Counted from the first letter of the stretch, positions 9,631 through 18,117 are shown. The stretch is 34,144 bases of DNA from Bacillus sp. SD088 (GCF_017355205.1 NZ_JADIJK010000039.1:1-34144); one strand, 5' to 3'. Numbers and translations: made by a program. The notes: generated by a model from the sequence alone, not told the origin.

Positions 9631-11088
9631 ATGTCAAGTGAAGTAAGAGTGCGTTATGCGCCAAGCCCGACAGGACATTTACATATTGGGAATGCGCGAA
9701 CAGCATTATTCAATTATTTATTTGCCCGAAATGCAGGCGGGAAATTTATTATACGAATTGAAGACACTGATCAGAAGCGGAATATTGCAGGTGGAGAAGA
9801 GAGTCAGCTCGCCTATTTGAAATGGCTTGGTATAGACTGGGATGAAAGCATTGATAAAGGTGGCAATTTTGGACCTTATCGTCAGTCTGAACGTAACCAT
9901 ATCTATAAAGATTATTACGAAGATCTTCTCGATCGTGGGTTAGCTTATAAATGTTATTGTACAGAGTCTGAACTTGAAGCGGAAAGAGAGGCTCAATTGG
10001 CACGTGGGGAAATGCCGCGTTATTCAGGGAAATGTGCGAATTTAACTGATGAGGAGCGAGAGCAACTTGAAACGGCAGGAAGAAAGCCAAGCATTCGCTT
10101 TAAAGTACCTAAAGGAAAAACCTATACTTTTAAAGATATGGTAAAAGAGGAAGTGTCTTTTGATTCAGATGGAATTGGCGATTTTGTTATCGTGAAAAAA
10201 GACGGTATCCCAACCTATAACTTCGCTGTTGCGATCGATGATCATCTGATGGAAATGACGCATGTTCTTCGTGGCGATGATCATATTTCTAATACGCCTA
10301 AGCAGTTAATGATTTTTGAGGCATTCGATTGGGAACCTCCCATTTTTGGACATATGACATTGATTGTGAATGAGAATCGGAAAAAATTAAGTAAGCGGGA
10401 TGAATCCATTATCCAGTTTATTGAACAATATGCAGATTTAGGGTATTTACCAGAGGCTTTGTTTAATTTTATTACGCTCCTCGGCTGGTCTCCACAAGGG
10501 GAGGATGAGATTTTTTCAAAAGCAGAATTTATTGATATCTTTGATACGCATCGTTTATCCAAGTCTCCTGCAGTATTTGATAAGCAAAAGCTTCTATGGA
10601 TGAATAATCAATACATGAAAGAATTAGATCTAGATAAAGTGGTGGCATTATCTTTACCACATCTTGTGAAAGCTGGATTGGTAAGTGAAAATATGAATGC
10701 TGAAGAAGCAGCATGGGTACGAAGTTTAATCGGTCTGTACCAAGAGCAAATGAGTTATGGCGCCGAAATTGTAGAGCTTTCGCAAATGTTTTTCCAGGAT
10801 GAGATTGAATATGATGAAGCTGCGAAGGCTGTTTTGGCAGAAGAACAGGTACCGGAAGTATTAACATCGTTTAAGAATATAATCCAGAGTCTTGAGCCAT
10901 TTGAAGCAGCAGAAATTAAAAAATCGATTAAAGCTGTTCAAAAGGAAACAGGGCATAAGGGGAAAAAACTATTTATGCCGATTCGAATTGCCGTATCAGG
11001 GCAATCTCATGGACCTGAACTTCCAAATTCCATCGAATTACTTGGCAAAGAAAAAGTCATTCGACGAATTGAACGTTTATTGGGTTAA
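9631..11088 (+). CDS. gltX: Glutamyl-tRNA synthetase
   Basis: This class I synthetase charges tRNA-Glu and, in Bacillus-type bacteria lacking GlnRS, also mischarges tRNA-Gln for later amidation by GatCAB. The HIGH-type motif is HIGN at 18-21 and the KMSKS-type motif is KLSKR at 252-256; the anticodon-binding helical domain fills the C-terminal third. Length is 485 residues, as expected. The ATG follows TTTAGGAGGCATGCAGG. A -10-like TACAAT lies at 9588-9593 but without a convincing -35, so whether it has its own promoter is open. The next operon's promoter begins within its 3' end. Confidence 0.97.
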   Translation: MSSEVRVRYAPSPTGHLHIGNARTALFNYLFARNAGGKFIIRIEDTDQKRNIAGGEESQLAYLKWLGIDWDESIDKGGNFGPYRQSERNHIYKDYYEDLLDRGLAYKCYCTESELEAEREAQLARGEMPRYSGKCANLTDEEREQLETAGRKPSIRFKVPKGKTYTFKDMVKEEVSFDSDGIGDFVIVKKDGIPTYNFAVAIDDHLMEMTHVLRGDDHISNTPKQLMIFEAFDWEPPIFGHMTLIVNENRKKLSKRDESIIQFIEQYADLGYLPEALFNFITLLGWSPQGEDEIFSKAEFIDIFDTHRLSKSPAVFDKQKLLWMNNQYMKELDLDKVVALSLPHLVKAGLVSENMNAEEAAWVRSLIGLYQEQMSYGAEIVELSQMFFQDEIEYDEAAKAVLAEEQVPEVLTSFKNIIQSLEPFEAAEIKKSIKAVQKETGHKGKKLFMPIRIAVSGQSHGPELPNSIELLGKEKVIRRIERLLG

Positions 11089-11108
11089 CAAATTGAATAA
11101 AATATAAT
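11080..11108 (+). promoter_or_regulatory. Promoter of the cysE-cysS T-box transcript
   Basis: TTGGGT (11080-11085) and TATAAT (11103-11108) are spaced by 17 nt, with the -35 inside the end of gltX. A start near 11115 would place the T-box Stem I (from about 11131) at the expected short distance from the 5' end. An additional TATAAT at 11120-11125 lacks a matching -35. Confidence 0.6.
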
Positions 11109-11130
11109 ATATTAAAAGATATAATCAAGA

Positions 11131-11475
11131 ACGTTGAAGAGGAAAAGTAAAAAAACGAAGCTGAAACAGAGAAAACCACCATAGGCTGAGAGTGGTTGCG
11201 GCCGCTCGTTTTTTGAAAATGCCCCTCTGAGTCTTATGCTGAACAGAGTGTTTCTTATTAGGCCTAAGCGGTCCTCTTGTCGTTATCAAGATCAAGCCGG
11301 GATGTTTTTAAGGAAGGAAAGGATAAGATTTGGCTATGTCAGATCTAACTCCAGCGTCTAGCCCCGAGAAGCCCACAGGATGTGAGTTCATCGGCGTTGC
11401 GCTTTTCTTAATTACATCCAAGCAGAGTGGAACCGCGCCAAGGCGTCTCTGATTGATTCAGGGCGTCTTTTTTGT
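11131..11475 (+). ncRNA. T-box leader, cysteine type, controlling cysE-cysS
   Basis: Stem I closes by AGAGG (11138-11142) with CCTCT (11223-11227) and AAAACGA with TCGTTTT; the AGTA box (11146-11149) faces the specifier loop, where TGC (11220-11222) reads as a Cys codon. The T-box AGAGTGGAACCGCG is at 11424-11437. The terminator follows: AAGGCG, one bulged T, then CTCTGA (11440-11452), loop, and TCAGGGCGTCTT (11458-11469) with a T run. Uncharged tRNA-Cys should favour the antiterminator and expression of cysE-cysS. The leader is longer than usual (about 345 nt) because a family 1 repeat lies at 11344-11407 within it. Confidence 0.9.
11344..11407 (+). repeat. Family 1 repeat, copy R2, inside the T-box leader
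   Basis: It runs from the 5' module (TCTAACTCCAGCGTCTAGCC) through hairpin A (CCCACA-GGA-TGTGAG, 11372-11386) and TTCATCGGCG directly to the 3' end GTTGCGCTTTTC, lacking the second hairpin. It separates the Stem I-III region from the antiterminator (T-box motif at 11424). Confidence 0.85.
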
Positions 11476-11564
11476 TGTTTACAGCAATAATACTTTAGAT
11501 TCGAATATATGCCTTGGGTAGAAGTTCAAAAAACAAGGTTCACTTTAGAAAGGGGCCATCACGC

Positions 11565-12251
11565 ATGTTTAAACATTTGAAAGAAGATATTAAGACAGTG
11601 TTTGACCAAGATCCTGCGGCTCGTAGCACACTCGAAGTTCTCTTAACATATTCAGGTTTGCATGCGATATGGGCTCATCGTCTAGCACATCCTTTGTATA
11701 AACGGAAATTATTTTTTCTCGCAAGAATCGTATCGCAAGTTAGCCGTTTTTTTACAGGGATAGAGATTCATCCAGGTGCTGTCATCGGTCGCCGCTTTTT
11801 TATGGACCATGGCATGGGGATTGTCATTGGAGAAACATGTGAAATCGGTGATGACGTTATTGTCTATCAAGGCGTGACATTAGGAGGTACTGGAAAAGAG
11901 AAGGGGAAGCGACATCCTACCCTTGAAAATAGCACCTTAATCGCCGCAGGAGCGAAGGTATTAGGGGACATTGTTATTGGAGAAAATTCCAAAGTTGGAG
12001 CAGGTTCAGTCGTTCTAAAGGATGTCCCTGCCAATTCTACTGTTGTAGGAATTCCAGGAAGGGTTGTCGTTCAAGATGGTATGCGGCTGAGACAGGATCT
12101 AAATCATTGTGATTTACCGGATCCAATGTTAGACAAATTGACAGAGATGGAACGAGAAATAAAGAAGTTACAACAAGAACTAACTCTTTTAAAAACGAAG
12201 GATGTAACCAATCGAAAGGAGTCTTCGGTACATGACCATTCAAATTTATAA
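11565..12251 (+). CDS. cysE: Serine O-acetyltransferase CysE
   Basis: CysE acetylates L-serine from acetyl-CoA, the first step of cysteine synthesis. The N-terminal helical part ([27 protein letters not shown]) leads to the left-handed beta-helix of hexapeptide repeats (about 60-175) with [22 protein letters not shown] and [15 protein letters not shown], which form the active site. The 228-residue protein starts at ATG 11565 after AAAGGGG; upstream in-frame codons lack a ribosome-binding site and do not resemble the family. The C-terminal tail is a lysine/glutamate-rich helix. It overlaps cysS by 20 nt, and both follow the cysteine T-box, so precursor supply and tRNA-Cys charging respond together. 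Confidence 0.96.
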   Translation: MFKHLKEDIKTVFDQDPAARSTLEVLLTYSGLHAIWAHRLAHPLYKRKLFFLARIVSQVSRFFTGIEIHPGAVIGRRFFMDHGMGIVIGETCEIGDDVIVYQGVTLGGTGKEKGKRHPTLENSTLIAAGAKVLGDIVIGENSKVGAGSVVLKDVPANSTVVGIPGRVVVQDGMRLRQDLNHCDLPDPMLDKLTEMEREIKKLQQELTLLKTKDVTNRKESSVHDHSNL

Positions 12252-13629
12252 TACCTTAACAAGAAAAAAGGAAACATTTCAACCGATGGAAACAGGGAAG
12301 GTTAAAATGTATGTCTGTGGCCCGACCGTTTATAACTATATTCATATTGGAAATGCAAGACCTGCGATCGTGTTTGATAGCGTGCGCCGCTACTTAGAAT
12401 ATAGAGGGTATGAAGTCCAATTTGTCTCTAATTTTACGGATGTCGATGATAAATTAATTAAAACAGCGAAAGAACTTAAATCCGATGTCCCAGCCATTGC
12501 GGAGAAATTTATTCAAGCTTATTTTGAAGATGTTTCAGCACTTGGTTGTAAGGAAGCGGATTTCCACCCACGTGTGACGGAAAATATGGATGAAATTATT
12601 GAATTTATTGATCTATTGGTGCAAAAGGGCTATGCCTATGAATCTGCAGGGGATGTCTATTACCGCACAAGGAAATTTGCGGACTACGGGAAACTTTCTC
12701 ACCAGTCGATTGACGATTTAAAAATGGGGGCTCGCATACAAGTAGGCGAGAAGAAAGAAGACGAATTAGATTTTGCGCTCTGGAAGGCCGCAAAAGAAGG
12801 AGAAATTGCTTGGGATAGCCCGTGGGGTAGAGGAAGGCCTGGTTGGCATATTGAATGCTCGGCAATGGCAAGAAAATACCTTGGAGATAGGATTGATATT
12901 CATGCTGGTGGGCAGGATTTAGCCTTTCCACATCACGAAAATGAAATTGCGCAAACGGAAGCTTTGACTGAGGAACCATTTGCCAATTATTGGATGCATA
13001 ATGGTTATATCAATATCAATAATGAGAAAATGTCAAAATCACTAGGTAATTTTGTGTTAGTCCATGATATTCTCAAAAAAGTCGATCCACAGGTTCTTCG
13101 TTTCTTTATGCTATCTGTTCATTACCGTAATCCAATTAATTTCAATGATGAGCTCCTTAAAAATGCGGGAGTTGCACTTGATCGATTGCGAACATCTTAT
13201 CAGAACTTAAAGCACCGTCTAGCAGCAAGTGCTAATTTGGCTGTTGATGATCAAGAGTGGTTAGATAAGATTAAACAGCTTGTCAGCACTTTTGAAAAGG
13301 AAATGGATGATGACTTTAACACAGCTGATGGGATTACAGTACTTTTTGAGTTAGCAAAACAAGGAAATCTTTATGTACGGCAAGATAACACATCTACTAA
13401 TGTCATTGATGCATTTTTAACTACGTTCGAAGAACTCTTCTCTGTGCTAGGGTTGAAAATTAAACAAGATGAACTTCTGGATGAAGAAGTTGATCAATTG
13501 ATCGAGCAAAGACTTGAGGCCAGGAAAAACCGTGATTTCGCGTTAGCTGACCAAATAAGAGATCAACTAAAAGAAATGAATATTGTTTTAGAGGATACCC
13601 GCCAAGGCACTAGATGGAAAAGAGGGTAA
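12232..13629 (+). CDS. cysS: Cysteinyl-tRNA synthetase
   Basis: This class I synthetase charges tRNA-Cys. It shows the zinc ligand C29 in [13 protein letters not shown] at 38-41, the cysteine-binding WHIECSAM segment, HHENEIAQ, and KMSKS at 266-270. Length is 465 residues, normal for the family. Its start lies within the end of cysE, with an AAAGGAG site in the cysE coding region, so translation is coupled. The end of cysS is 5 nt before the preferred mrnC start. Confidence 0.97.
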   Translation: MTIQIYNTLTRKKETFQPMETGKVKMYVCGPTVYNYIHIGNARPAIVFDSVRRYLEYRGYEVQFVSNFTDVDDKLIKTAKELKSDVPAIAEKFIQAYFEDVSALGCKEADFHPRVTENMDEIIEFIDLLVQKGYAYESAGDVYYRTRKFADYGKLSHQSIDDLKMGARIQVGEKKEDELDFALWKAAKEGEIAWDSPWGRGRPGWHIECSAMARKYLGDRIDIHAGGQDLAFPHHENEIAQTEALTEEPFANYWMHNGYININNEKMSKSLGNFVLVHDILKKVDPQVLRFFMLSVHYRNPINFNDELLKNAGVALDRLRTSYQNLKHRLAASANLAVDDQEWLDKIKQLVSTFEKEMDDDFNTADGITVLFELAKQGNLYVRQDNTSTNVIDAFLTTFEELFSVLGLKIKQDELLDEEVDQLIEQRLEARKNRDFALADQIRDQLKEMNIVLEDTRQGTRWKRG

Positions 13630-13634
13630 CGGGA

Positions 13635-14039
13635 ATGGAGCCAAATGTGAAGGACTATCAGCAATTGAATGGCTTAGCACTTGCTTATATGGGTGATGCC
13701 GTTTTTGAGGTTTATATTCGGCATCACCTCTTAAAAAAAGGAAAAACGAAGCCACATAAGCTTCATGTCGAGGCAACCCATTTTGTATCAGCGAAAGCAC
13801 AGGCCATTATTTTAAAGCAGCTTTTGGCAAAAAACTTTTTTACGGATGAAGAGTTAGCTGTTATGAGACGAGGGAGAAATGCAAAATCCGGGACGATTCC
13901 TAAAAATACTGATGTGCAAACATATCGACATAGTACAGCCTTTGAAGCTGTAGTAGGTTGGATTTATTTATCCAATAATCAAGCACGGCTAGATGAAATG
14001 ATGGAAGAATCGATTCGAAACATTGAAAACGGGGAGTGA
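13635..14039 (+). CDS. mrnC: Mini-ribonuclease III (MrnC)
   Basis: Mini-III is a dimeric RNase III catalytic domain without a double-strand RNA-binding domain; it matures the ends of 23S rRNA. The signature [19 protein letters not shown] contains the metal-binding Asp21, and GRNAKSG plus TAFEAVVGW complete the active site. An in-frame ATG at 13614 overlaps cysS, but AGAGGG (13621-13626) lies 8 nt before the ATG at 13635, giving a 134-residue protein close to the B. subtilis length. It overlaps nothing and is 7 nt from rlmB. Confidence 0.93.
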   Translation: MEPNVKDYQQLNGLALAYMGDAVFEVYIRHHLLKKGKTKPHKLHVEATHFVSAKAQAIILKQLLAKNFFTDEELAVMRRGRNAKSGTIPKNTDVQTYRHSTAFEAVVGWIYLSNNQARLDEMMEESIRNIENGE

Positions 14040-14046
14040 ATCAAAC

Positions 14047-14790
14047 ATGAGTAAAGAGTGGATTGCTGGCAAAAATCCAGTTATGGAAGCTTTAAAGTCT
14101 GACAGAGGCATCCATAAAATTTGGATAGCTGAAGGTTCACAAAAGGGCTCGATGCCACAGATTATCAAGCTTGCTAAGGAACGAAATATTTTAGTTCAAT
14201 TTGTCCCGAAGCAGAAAATAGACCCATTAGTTAGCGCAAATCATCAAGGTGTGGTGGCACAGGTCGCTGCACACCAATATGCGGAACTAGATGATCTCTT
14301 TGAAGTAGCTAGTAAGAGGGAGGAAGCTCCGTTTTTTCTTATCCTCGATGAACTGGAGGATCCTCACAATCTTGGTTCCATTTTACGTACAGCGGATGCA
14401 TCAGGTGTTCATGGAATTATTATTCCGAAACATCGCTCTGTAGGATTAACAGCTACGGTTGCAAAGCTTTCAACAGGAGCAATTGAATATGTGCCTGTTG
14501 CAAGAGTAACCAATATTTCAAGGACGATCGATGAATTAAAGTCACGTGGTGTTTGGATATTTGGAACGGAAGCAAAGGGGAGTGAGGATTATCGAAAAAT
14601 GGATGCCACAATGCCCCTTGCATTAGTAATTGGGAATGAAGGGAAAGGCATGGGCCGATTAGTTCGAGATAAATGTGATTTTCTTATCCATTTGCCTATG
14701 ATCGGTCATGTCTCATCACTTAATGCATCCGTAGCAGCCTCGTTGTTGATGTATGAAGTGCTACGGAAACGCTCGCCCATTGAGGATTAA
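14047..14790 (+). CDS. rlmB: 23S rRNA 2'-O-methyltransferase, RlmB/TrmH family
   Basis: This SPOUT-class enzyme methylates the 2'-O of a guanosine in the 23S peptidyl-transferase region (Gm2251 in E. coli numbering). An N-terminal L30e-like RNA-binding domain (about 1-75) precedes the trefoil-knot domain with the three SpoU motifs: DELEDPHNLGSILRTADA, ALVIGNEGKGMGRL and LPMIGHVSSLNASVAASLL. The 247-residue protein starts at ATG 14047 after GGGGAG; an upstream in-frame ATG at 14023 lies inside mrnC. Being next to mrnC fits a joint role in 23S maturation. Confidence 0.94.
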   Translation: MSKEWIAGKNPVMEALKSDRGIHKIWIAEGSQKGSMPQIIKLAKERNILVQFVPKQKIDPLVSANHQGVVAQVAAHQYAELDDLFEVASKREEAPFFLILDELEDPHNLGSILRTADASGVHGIIIPKHRSVGLTATVAKLSTGAIEYVPVARVTNISRTIDELKSRGVWIFGTEAKGSEDYRKMDATMPLALVIGNEGKGMGRLVRDKCDFLIHLPMIGHVSSLNASVAASLLMYEVLRKRSPIED

Positions 14791-14793
14791 ACA

Positions 14794-15303
14794 ATGGATA
14801 TCCTGATTGTGGATGGCTATAACATCATTGGTGCTTGGTCAGAATTAATTGAGCTTAAGATGAAAGACCTTGCTTCTGCACGAGATCGCCTTATTGAGAT
14901 CATGGCAGATTACCAAGGGTTTACGGGACGTAAAGTGATCATTGTTTTTGATGCCTATGAAGTAAAAGGAATTGAAAAAAGGTACCAAAATCATAAGATA
15001 GAAATAATTTTTACCAAAATAGAAGAAACAGCAGATGAAAGAATTGAAAAGCTGGCGATTGAATTAAGTAATAGACGCACACAAATTTACGTCGCCACAT
15101 CCGATTTTACAGAACAATGGGCAATTTTCGGCCAAGGGGCATTAAGACTCTCTGCTCGTGAGCTGTTAATAGAAGTTCAAACGATTGATAAAAGCATTGG
15201 GAAAAGCTTAAAAAGGACAAGGGAAAAAGTACCTTCTGCCAAAATTCCTTTGAGCGAAGAGGTTGCCGAAATCTTTGAGAAATGGCGACGTGGTTTAAAA
15301 TAA
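14794..15303 (+). CDS. rae1: Ribosome-associated endoribonuclease Rae1 (YacP), NYN domain
   Basis: The 169-residue protein is a NYN (PIN-like) nuclease. The VDGYNIIGAW motif holds Asp7, and IVFDAYE, ETADERIEKLA and VATSD provide further acidic residues. B. subtilis Rae1 (YacP) enters the ribosomal A site and cleaves mRNAs during translation. The last 30 residues are basic and helical. The start is 3 nt after the rlmB stop with a GAGG site in the end of rlmB. The gene group mrnC-rlmB-rae1 deals with rRNA and ribosome-bound mRNA. Confidence 0.9.
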   Translation: MDILIVDGYNIIGAWSELIELKMKDLASARDRLIEIMADYQGFTGRKVIIVFDAYEVKGIEKRYQNHKIEIIFTKIEETADERIEKLAIELSNRRTQIYVATSDFTEQWAIFGQGALRLSARELLIEVQTIDKSIGKSLKRTREKVPSAKIPLSEEVAEIFEKWRRGLK

Positions 15304-15305
15304 GG

Positions 15306-15335
15306 TTGACGTATGAAAATTCAGTTATGTATAAT
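15306..15335 (+). promoter_or_regulatory. SigA-type promoter of sigH
   Basis: TTGACG (15306-15311) and TATAAT (15330-15335) are separated by 18 nt, directly after the rae1 stop. This lets sigH be expressed independently of the upstream genes. It also rules out in-frame starts at 15313, which would lie inside the promoter. AbrB control is known for this gene in B. subtilis but cannot be judged from sequence alone. Confidence 0.85.
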
Positions 15336-15369
15336 GATTCTATCTATGGATCTAAGGGTGGGGAATAGA

Positions 15370-16023
15370 GTGACCTCGAATATCAGACTAGACAGCGGCA
15401 TCAATTATGACATACTGGAAGATGAAGAGTTGATCGAACTGATTCAAGAAGGAGAAAGTGAAGCACTGGATTACCTCATAAAAAAATACCGTAATTTTGT
15501 TAGGGCGAAGGCGAGGGCCTACTTTTTAATAGGTGCGGATCGTGAAGACATTGTACAAGAAGGTATGATTGGACTTTACAAAGCGATCCGTGATTTCAAA
15601 GAAGATAAACTGGCTTCTTTTAAAGCTTTTGCAGAGCTTTGTATTACGAGACAAATCATTACAGCTATTAAGACAGCCACCCGCCAAAAACATATCCCAC
15701 TTAATTCTTATGTATCATTGGACAAGCCTATTTATGATGAAGAATCAGACCGGACATTAATGGATGTAATCTCAGGGGCGAAAATTTTAGACCCTGAGGA
15801 GCTTTTAATCAATCGGGAAAAGATTCATAATATTGAAGCCAAAGTGATGGAATTATTAAGCGATTTAGAAAGAAAAGTATTGGCTCTCTATCTAGATGGC
15901 AGATCCTACCAGGAAATATCTGATGAGTTGGATCGCCACGTAAAGTCAATTGATAACGCTTTACAAAGAGTGAAGAGAAAGCTAGAGCGTTATCTGGAAT
16001 TACGAGAGTTCGGTGTTTGGTAA
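15370..16023 (+). CDS. sigH: RNA polymerase sigma factor SigH (Spo0H)
   Basis: SigH directs genes of the transition to stationary phase, competence and early sporulation. Region 2 (YRNFVRAKARAYFLIGAD, REDIVQEGMIGLYKAI) and region 4 (LSDLERKVLALYLDGRSYQE, helix-turn-helix DELDRHVKSIDNALQRVKRK) are both intact. From GTG 15370 the protein is 217 residues, against 218 in B. subtilis. This start has AAGGGTGGGG (15354-15363) 6 nt upstream; in-frame ATGs at 15313 and 15346 sit in the promoter or overlap the ribosome-binding site. A functional sigH suggests a spore former but is not proof. Confidence 0.95.
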   Translation: MTSNIRLDSGINYDILEDEELIELIQEGESEALDYLIKKYRNFVRAKARAYFLIGADREDIVQEGMIGLYKAIRDFKEDKLASFKAFAELCITRQIITAIKTATRQKHIPLNSYVSLDKPIYDEESDRTLMDVISGAKILDPEELLINREKIHNIEAKVMELLSDLERKVLALYLDGRSYQEISDELDRHVKSIDNALQRVKRKLERYLELREFGVW

Positions 16024-16035
16024 TGAGAGTTCATA

Positions 16036-16064
16036 TTGACAGAACTCGGCTTACGTGATATTTT
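16036..16064 (+). promoter_or_regulatory. Promoter upstream of rpmGB
   Basis: TTGACA (16036-16041) is 17 nt from TATTTT (16059-16064), which has an extended -10 TGA directly before it. It lies 13 nt after the sigH stop and 44 nt before rpmGB. Confidence 0.6.
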
Positions 16065-16107
16065 TTAAAAGATATAAGAAAGAAAGCCTAGAGAGCGAGT
16101 GTTAGAT

Positions 16108-16257
16108 GTGAAAAATAGCGTCGCATTAGCCTGTGTAGATTGTGGATCACGTAATTATTCGACCGATAAAAATCCGAAAGCGACCTCTACTCGCTTGGAA
16201 CTAAGAAAATTTTGTAAGAACTGTCAAACTCATACTATTCATAAAGAAACAAAATAA
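16108..16257 (+). CDS. rpmGB: 50S ribosomal protein L33, zinc-type
   Basis: The 49-residue protein ([20 protein letters not shown] at its N terminus) has the four cysteines of a zinc ribbon at 9, 12, 36 and 39, and the family ending HTIHKETK. It belongs to the large ribosomal subunit. The GTG at 16108 fits the family N terminus; an in-frame GTG at 16099 is possible, and neither has a strong ribosome-binding site (GAGAGCGAG upstream). Bacillus species carry more than one L33 gene; this is the one linked to secE-nusG. Confidence 0.93.
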   Translation: MKNSVALACVDCGSRNYSTDKNPKATSTRLELRKFCKNCQTHTIHKETK

Positions 16258-16277
16258 TATTTTTGATATATTAGAGG

Positions 16278-16329
16278 ATGTTCAAAAAGTCTGGTAAAAG
16301 GACACTGTGAATTTCTGCGTTTTGAACAT
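16278..16329 (-). repeat. Short family 2 element with perfect terminal inverted repeats
   Basis: ATGTTCAAAA (16278-16287) and TTTTGAACAT (16320-16329) are perfect 10-bp inverted repeats bounding a 52-bp unit. The interior, read on the minus strand (GCAGAAATTCACAGTGTCC), matches the right end of the longer element at 21449-21489 (CGAAGAAATTCGCAGTGTCA). It looks like an internally deleted relative and fills most of the rpmGB-secE spacer. Confidence 0.7.
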
Positions 16330-16358
16330 ACTTTTAGTAAAACTTTGGAGGTACGATC

Positions 16359-16544
16359 ATGTCAAGCGTAATGCAATTCTTTCGCAATGTCCGCTCAGAA
16401 ATGAGGAAGGTCAGTTGGCCACGCCGAAAGGAATTAACTAGCTACACCATTACTGTTGTAACCACTGTTGCCTTATTAGCGCTTTTCTTTGCAGGTGTAG
16501 ATTATATCATTTCGTATTTTATGCGTTTCATTCTTGGAAATTAA
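16359..16544 (+). CDS. secE: Preprotein translocase subunit SecE
   Basis: SecE clamps the SecY channel of the general secretion pathway. The 61-residue protein has an amphipathic N-terminal part with the conserved NVRSEMRKVSWPRRKEL segment and one membrane helix (about 30-55). This short single-helix form is standard in Gram-positive bacteria. A TTTGGAGG site precedes the ATG. The usual linkage to nusG is kept, but the spacer is unusually long (391 nt). Confidence 0.96.
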   Translation: MSSVMQFFRNVRSEMRKVSWPRRKELTSYTITVVTTVALLALFFAGVDYIISYFMRFILGN

Positions 16545-16560
16545 AATAGATATTTAGTTA

Positions 16561-16591
16561 TTGTATAACTTTTAAGAACTCATGATATAAT
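16561..16591 (+). promoter_or_regulatory. Promoter candidate in the secE-nusG spacer
   Basis: TATAAT (16586-16591) with an extended -10 (TGA before it) and a possible -35 TTGTAT (16561-16566) at 19 nt spacing. It is followed only 21 nt later by a terminator-like hairpin. Confidence 0.6.
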
Positions 16592-16612
16592 GGAGTTATA
16601 TTACTTTTTATC

Positions 16613-16634
16613 AAGCCCGGTCCTCGGGTTTTTT
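16613..16634 (+). terminator. Terminator-like hairpin after secE
   Basis: AAGCCCG (16613-16619) pairs with CGGGTTT (16625-16631; one G-T) around a GTCCT loop and is followed by T residues. It may terminate the rpmGB-secE transcript and attenuate initiation from the promoter at 16561. Confidence 0.7.
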
Positions 16635-16646
16635 GAGTTGTGGTAA

Positions 16647-16875
16647 GAAAAGCGGAAGACGGCGTTTATGGGCAACAGGCAAATGTTCCTGAACCTAGAA
16701 AGGGCGCGCCGTCCTGGCGCAACGTCGTTCTGACCAACATCCTGTTGGGCTAGATAAAGGAAACACGGCGAAGCATGAGCCGATGCTGACTTATCGAAGG
16801 AAGAAAATGTAAATTTTCTAGTCGCTAGGCGCTAGAGCTAGACAAAGAAAAGTGCAAGCGTGCGTTAAACGGTGT
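16647..16875 (-). repeat. Family 1 repeat, copy R3 (reverse orientation) plus fragment
   Basis: On the minus strand 16843 to 16647 begins TCTAGCTCTAGCGCCTAGCG, passes through CATCGGCTCATGCTTCGCC, hairpin A (CCAACA-GGA-TGTTGG, 16748-16734), a GTTGCGCCAGGACGGCGCG module, TAGGTTCAGGAACATTTGCC and ends CCGCTTTTC. Directly beyond it, 16846-16875 resembles the 3' end of another reversed copy (compare 33961-33985). This is the only copy opposing the direction of the genes. Confidence 0.85.
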
Positions 16876-16935
16876 TCGATTTCAAGAACTAGAGAAGTAC
16901 TAGTAATAGGGAGGGAAGGACAAGCGTCCTAATCA

Positions 16936-17472
16936 ATGGAAAAAAACTGGTATGTTGTCCATACGTATTCTGGTTACGAAAATAAAGTGAAAACAAATCT
17001 CGAGAAGCGTGTAGAAACAATGGGAATGGAAGATAAAATTTTTAGAGTGATCGTTCCGGAAGATGAAGAAACAGATATAAAGAACGGGAAAAAGAAAGTG
17101 GTAAAAAAGAAAGTATTTCCAGGTTATGTGCTAGTGGAAATTATTATGACGGATGATTCCTGGTATGTCGTGCGAAATACACCTGGTGTTACGGGATTCG
17201 TTGGTTCATCGGGATCAGGATCAAAACCAACTGCATTACTTCCAGAAGAGATAGATTTCATTCTAAAACGAATGGGATTAGAAGACAAAAATCTAGATGT
17301 TCATTTTGAAATTGGCGAAACGGTTACAGTGAAAGAAGGACCTTTTGCGAATTTTACAGGCAAGGTTGAAGATTTAGATGCAACAAAGGGAAAAGTAAAA
17401 GTGATGGTCAATATGTTCGGAAGAGAAACGCCTGTTGAACTCGATTTTGGGCAAATTGATAAATTAAACTAA
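16936..17472 (+). CDS. nusG: Transcription elongation factor NusG
   Basis: NusG binds RNA polymerase and modulates pausing, termination and coupling to translation. The 178-residue protein has the NGN domain (MEKNWYVVHTYSGYENKVK to about 120; FPGYVLVEI, VRNTPGVTGFVG) and a C-terminal KOW domain (VKEGPFANFTGKVEDL). Upstream of the ATG the frame is closed by TAA at 16930, so the start is certain. The ribosome-binding site AAGGA (16916-16920) is 15 nt from the ATG, an unusually long gap explained in part by a small hairpin (AGGAC/GTCCT) between them. Confidence 0.97.
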   Translation: MEKNWYVVHTYSGYENKVKTNLEKRVETMGMEDKIFRVIVPEDEETDIKNGKKKVVKKKVFPGYVLVEIIMTDDSWYVVRNTPGVTGFVGSSGSGSKPTALLPEEIDFILKRMGLEDKNLDVHFEIGETVTVKEGPFANFTGKVEDLDATKGKVKVMVNMFGRETPVELDFGQIDKLN

Positions 17473-17479
17473 CAACAAC

Positions 17480-17508
17480 TTGAAATTACTTGTGAAAAGT
17501 GATAATAT
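17480..17508 (+). promoter_or_regulatory. Candidate promoter of rplK
   Basis: TTGAAA (17480-17485) and TAATAT (17503-17508) are 17 nt apart, starting 8 nt after the nusG stop. GATAAT at 17501 is an alternative -10 with a 15-nt spacer. It would give a leader of about 110 nt. Confidence 0.5.
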
Positions 17509-17625
17509 CTTTTAAGTCAAGTAGGTGTCTTAATTGAAGGATATTGATCATTGACTATTTTTATCATGAGTGGGAGGGTGTCAAAACCCCATTACCACAT
17601 CACGGACTTTAAGGAGGTGCGTCTC

Positions 17626-18051
17626 GTGGCTAAAAAAGTAATCAAACTTGTAAAATTACAAATTCCTGCAGGTAAAGCGAATCCAGCTCCACCAGTAGGG
17701 CCGGCACTCGGTCAAGCAGGTGTAAATATTATGGGATTCTGTAAAGAATTCAATGCTCGTACTGCAGATCAAGCAGGATTAATTATCCCTGTAGAAATTA
17801 CAGTATTTGAGGATCGTTCCTTTACATTTATCACCAAAACTCCACCCGCTGCAGTTCTTTTAAAGAAAGCAGCTGGAATTGATTCCGGTTCTGGTGAACC
17901 TAACAAAAAAACAGTTGCTGTTGTAAAACGTGACAAAGTGCGTGAAATTGCAGAAACAAAAATGCCTGACTTAAATGCTGCAAGTGTTGAAGCTGCCATG
18001 CAAATGGTTGAAGGTACAGCACGTAGCATGGGTATCAAAATCGAAGACTGA
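17626..18051 (+). CDS. rplK: 50S ribosomal protein L11
   Basis: L11 forms the stalk base with 23S rRNA, contacts elongation factors and is needed for RelA activation; it is the target region of thiostrepton. The protein ([53 protein letters not shown]) is 141 residues when started at GTG 17626, where AAGGAGGTG (17611-17619) is well placed. A longer frame reaching back to 17551 does not match the family. It is followed by a terminator-like hairpin rather than directly by rplA. Confidence 0.97.
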   Translation: MAKKVIKLVKLQIPAGKANPAPPVGPALGQAGVNIMGFCKEFNARTADQAGLIIPVEITVFEDRSFTFITKTPPAAVLLKKAAGIDSGSGEPNKKTVAVVKRDKVREIAETKMPDLNAASVEAAMQMVEGTARSMGIKIED

Positions 18052-18085
18052 TCGATTTCCAGTGCATAAACAAGGTTACTGTGAG

Positions 18086-18117
18086 AGGAAGGCTGGGACC
18101 GTTCAGCCTTCCTTTAT
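18086..18117 (+). terminator. Terminator-like hairpin between rplK and rplA
   Basis: A perfect 10-bp stem (AGGAAGGCTG at 18086-18095, CAGCCTTCCT at 18104-18113) with an 8-nt loop precedes TTATTG. The T-tract is short and interrupted, so readthrough into rplA is likely. A second small hairpin, CCGTCT/AGACGG, lies at about 18142-18158. Confidence 0.6.

Noticed and set aside
15313-15369. Longer SigH N terminus from ATG 15313
   Set aside because: The codon lies within the sigH promoter and the extra residues are not part of the family; GTG 15370 has a proper ribosome-binding site.
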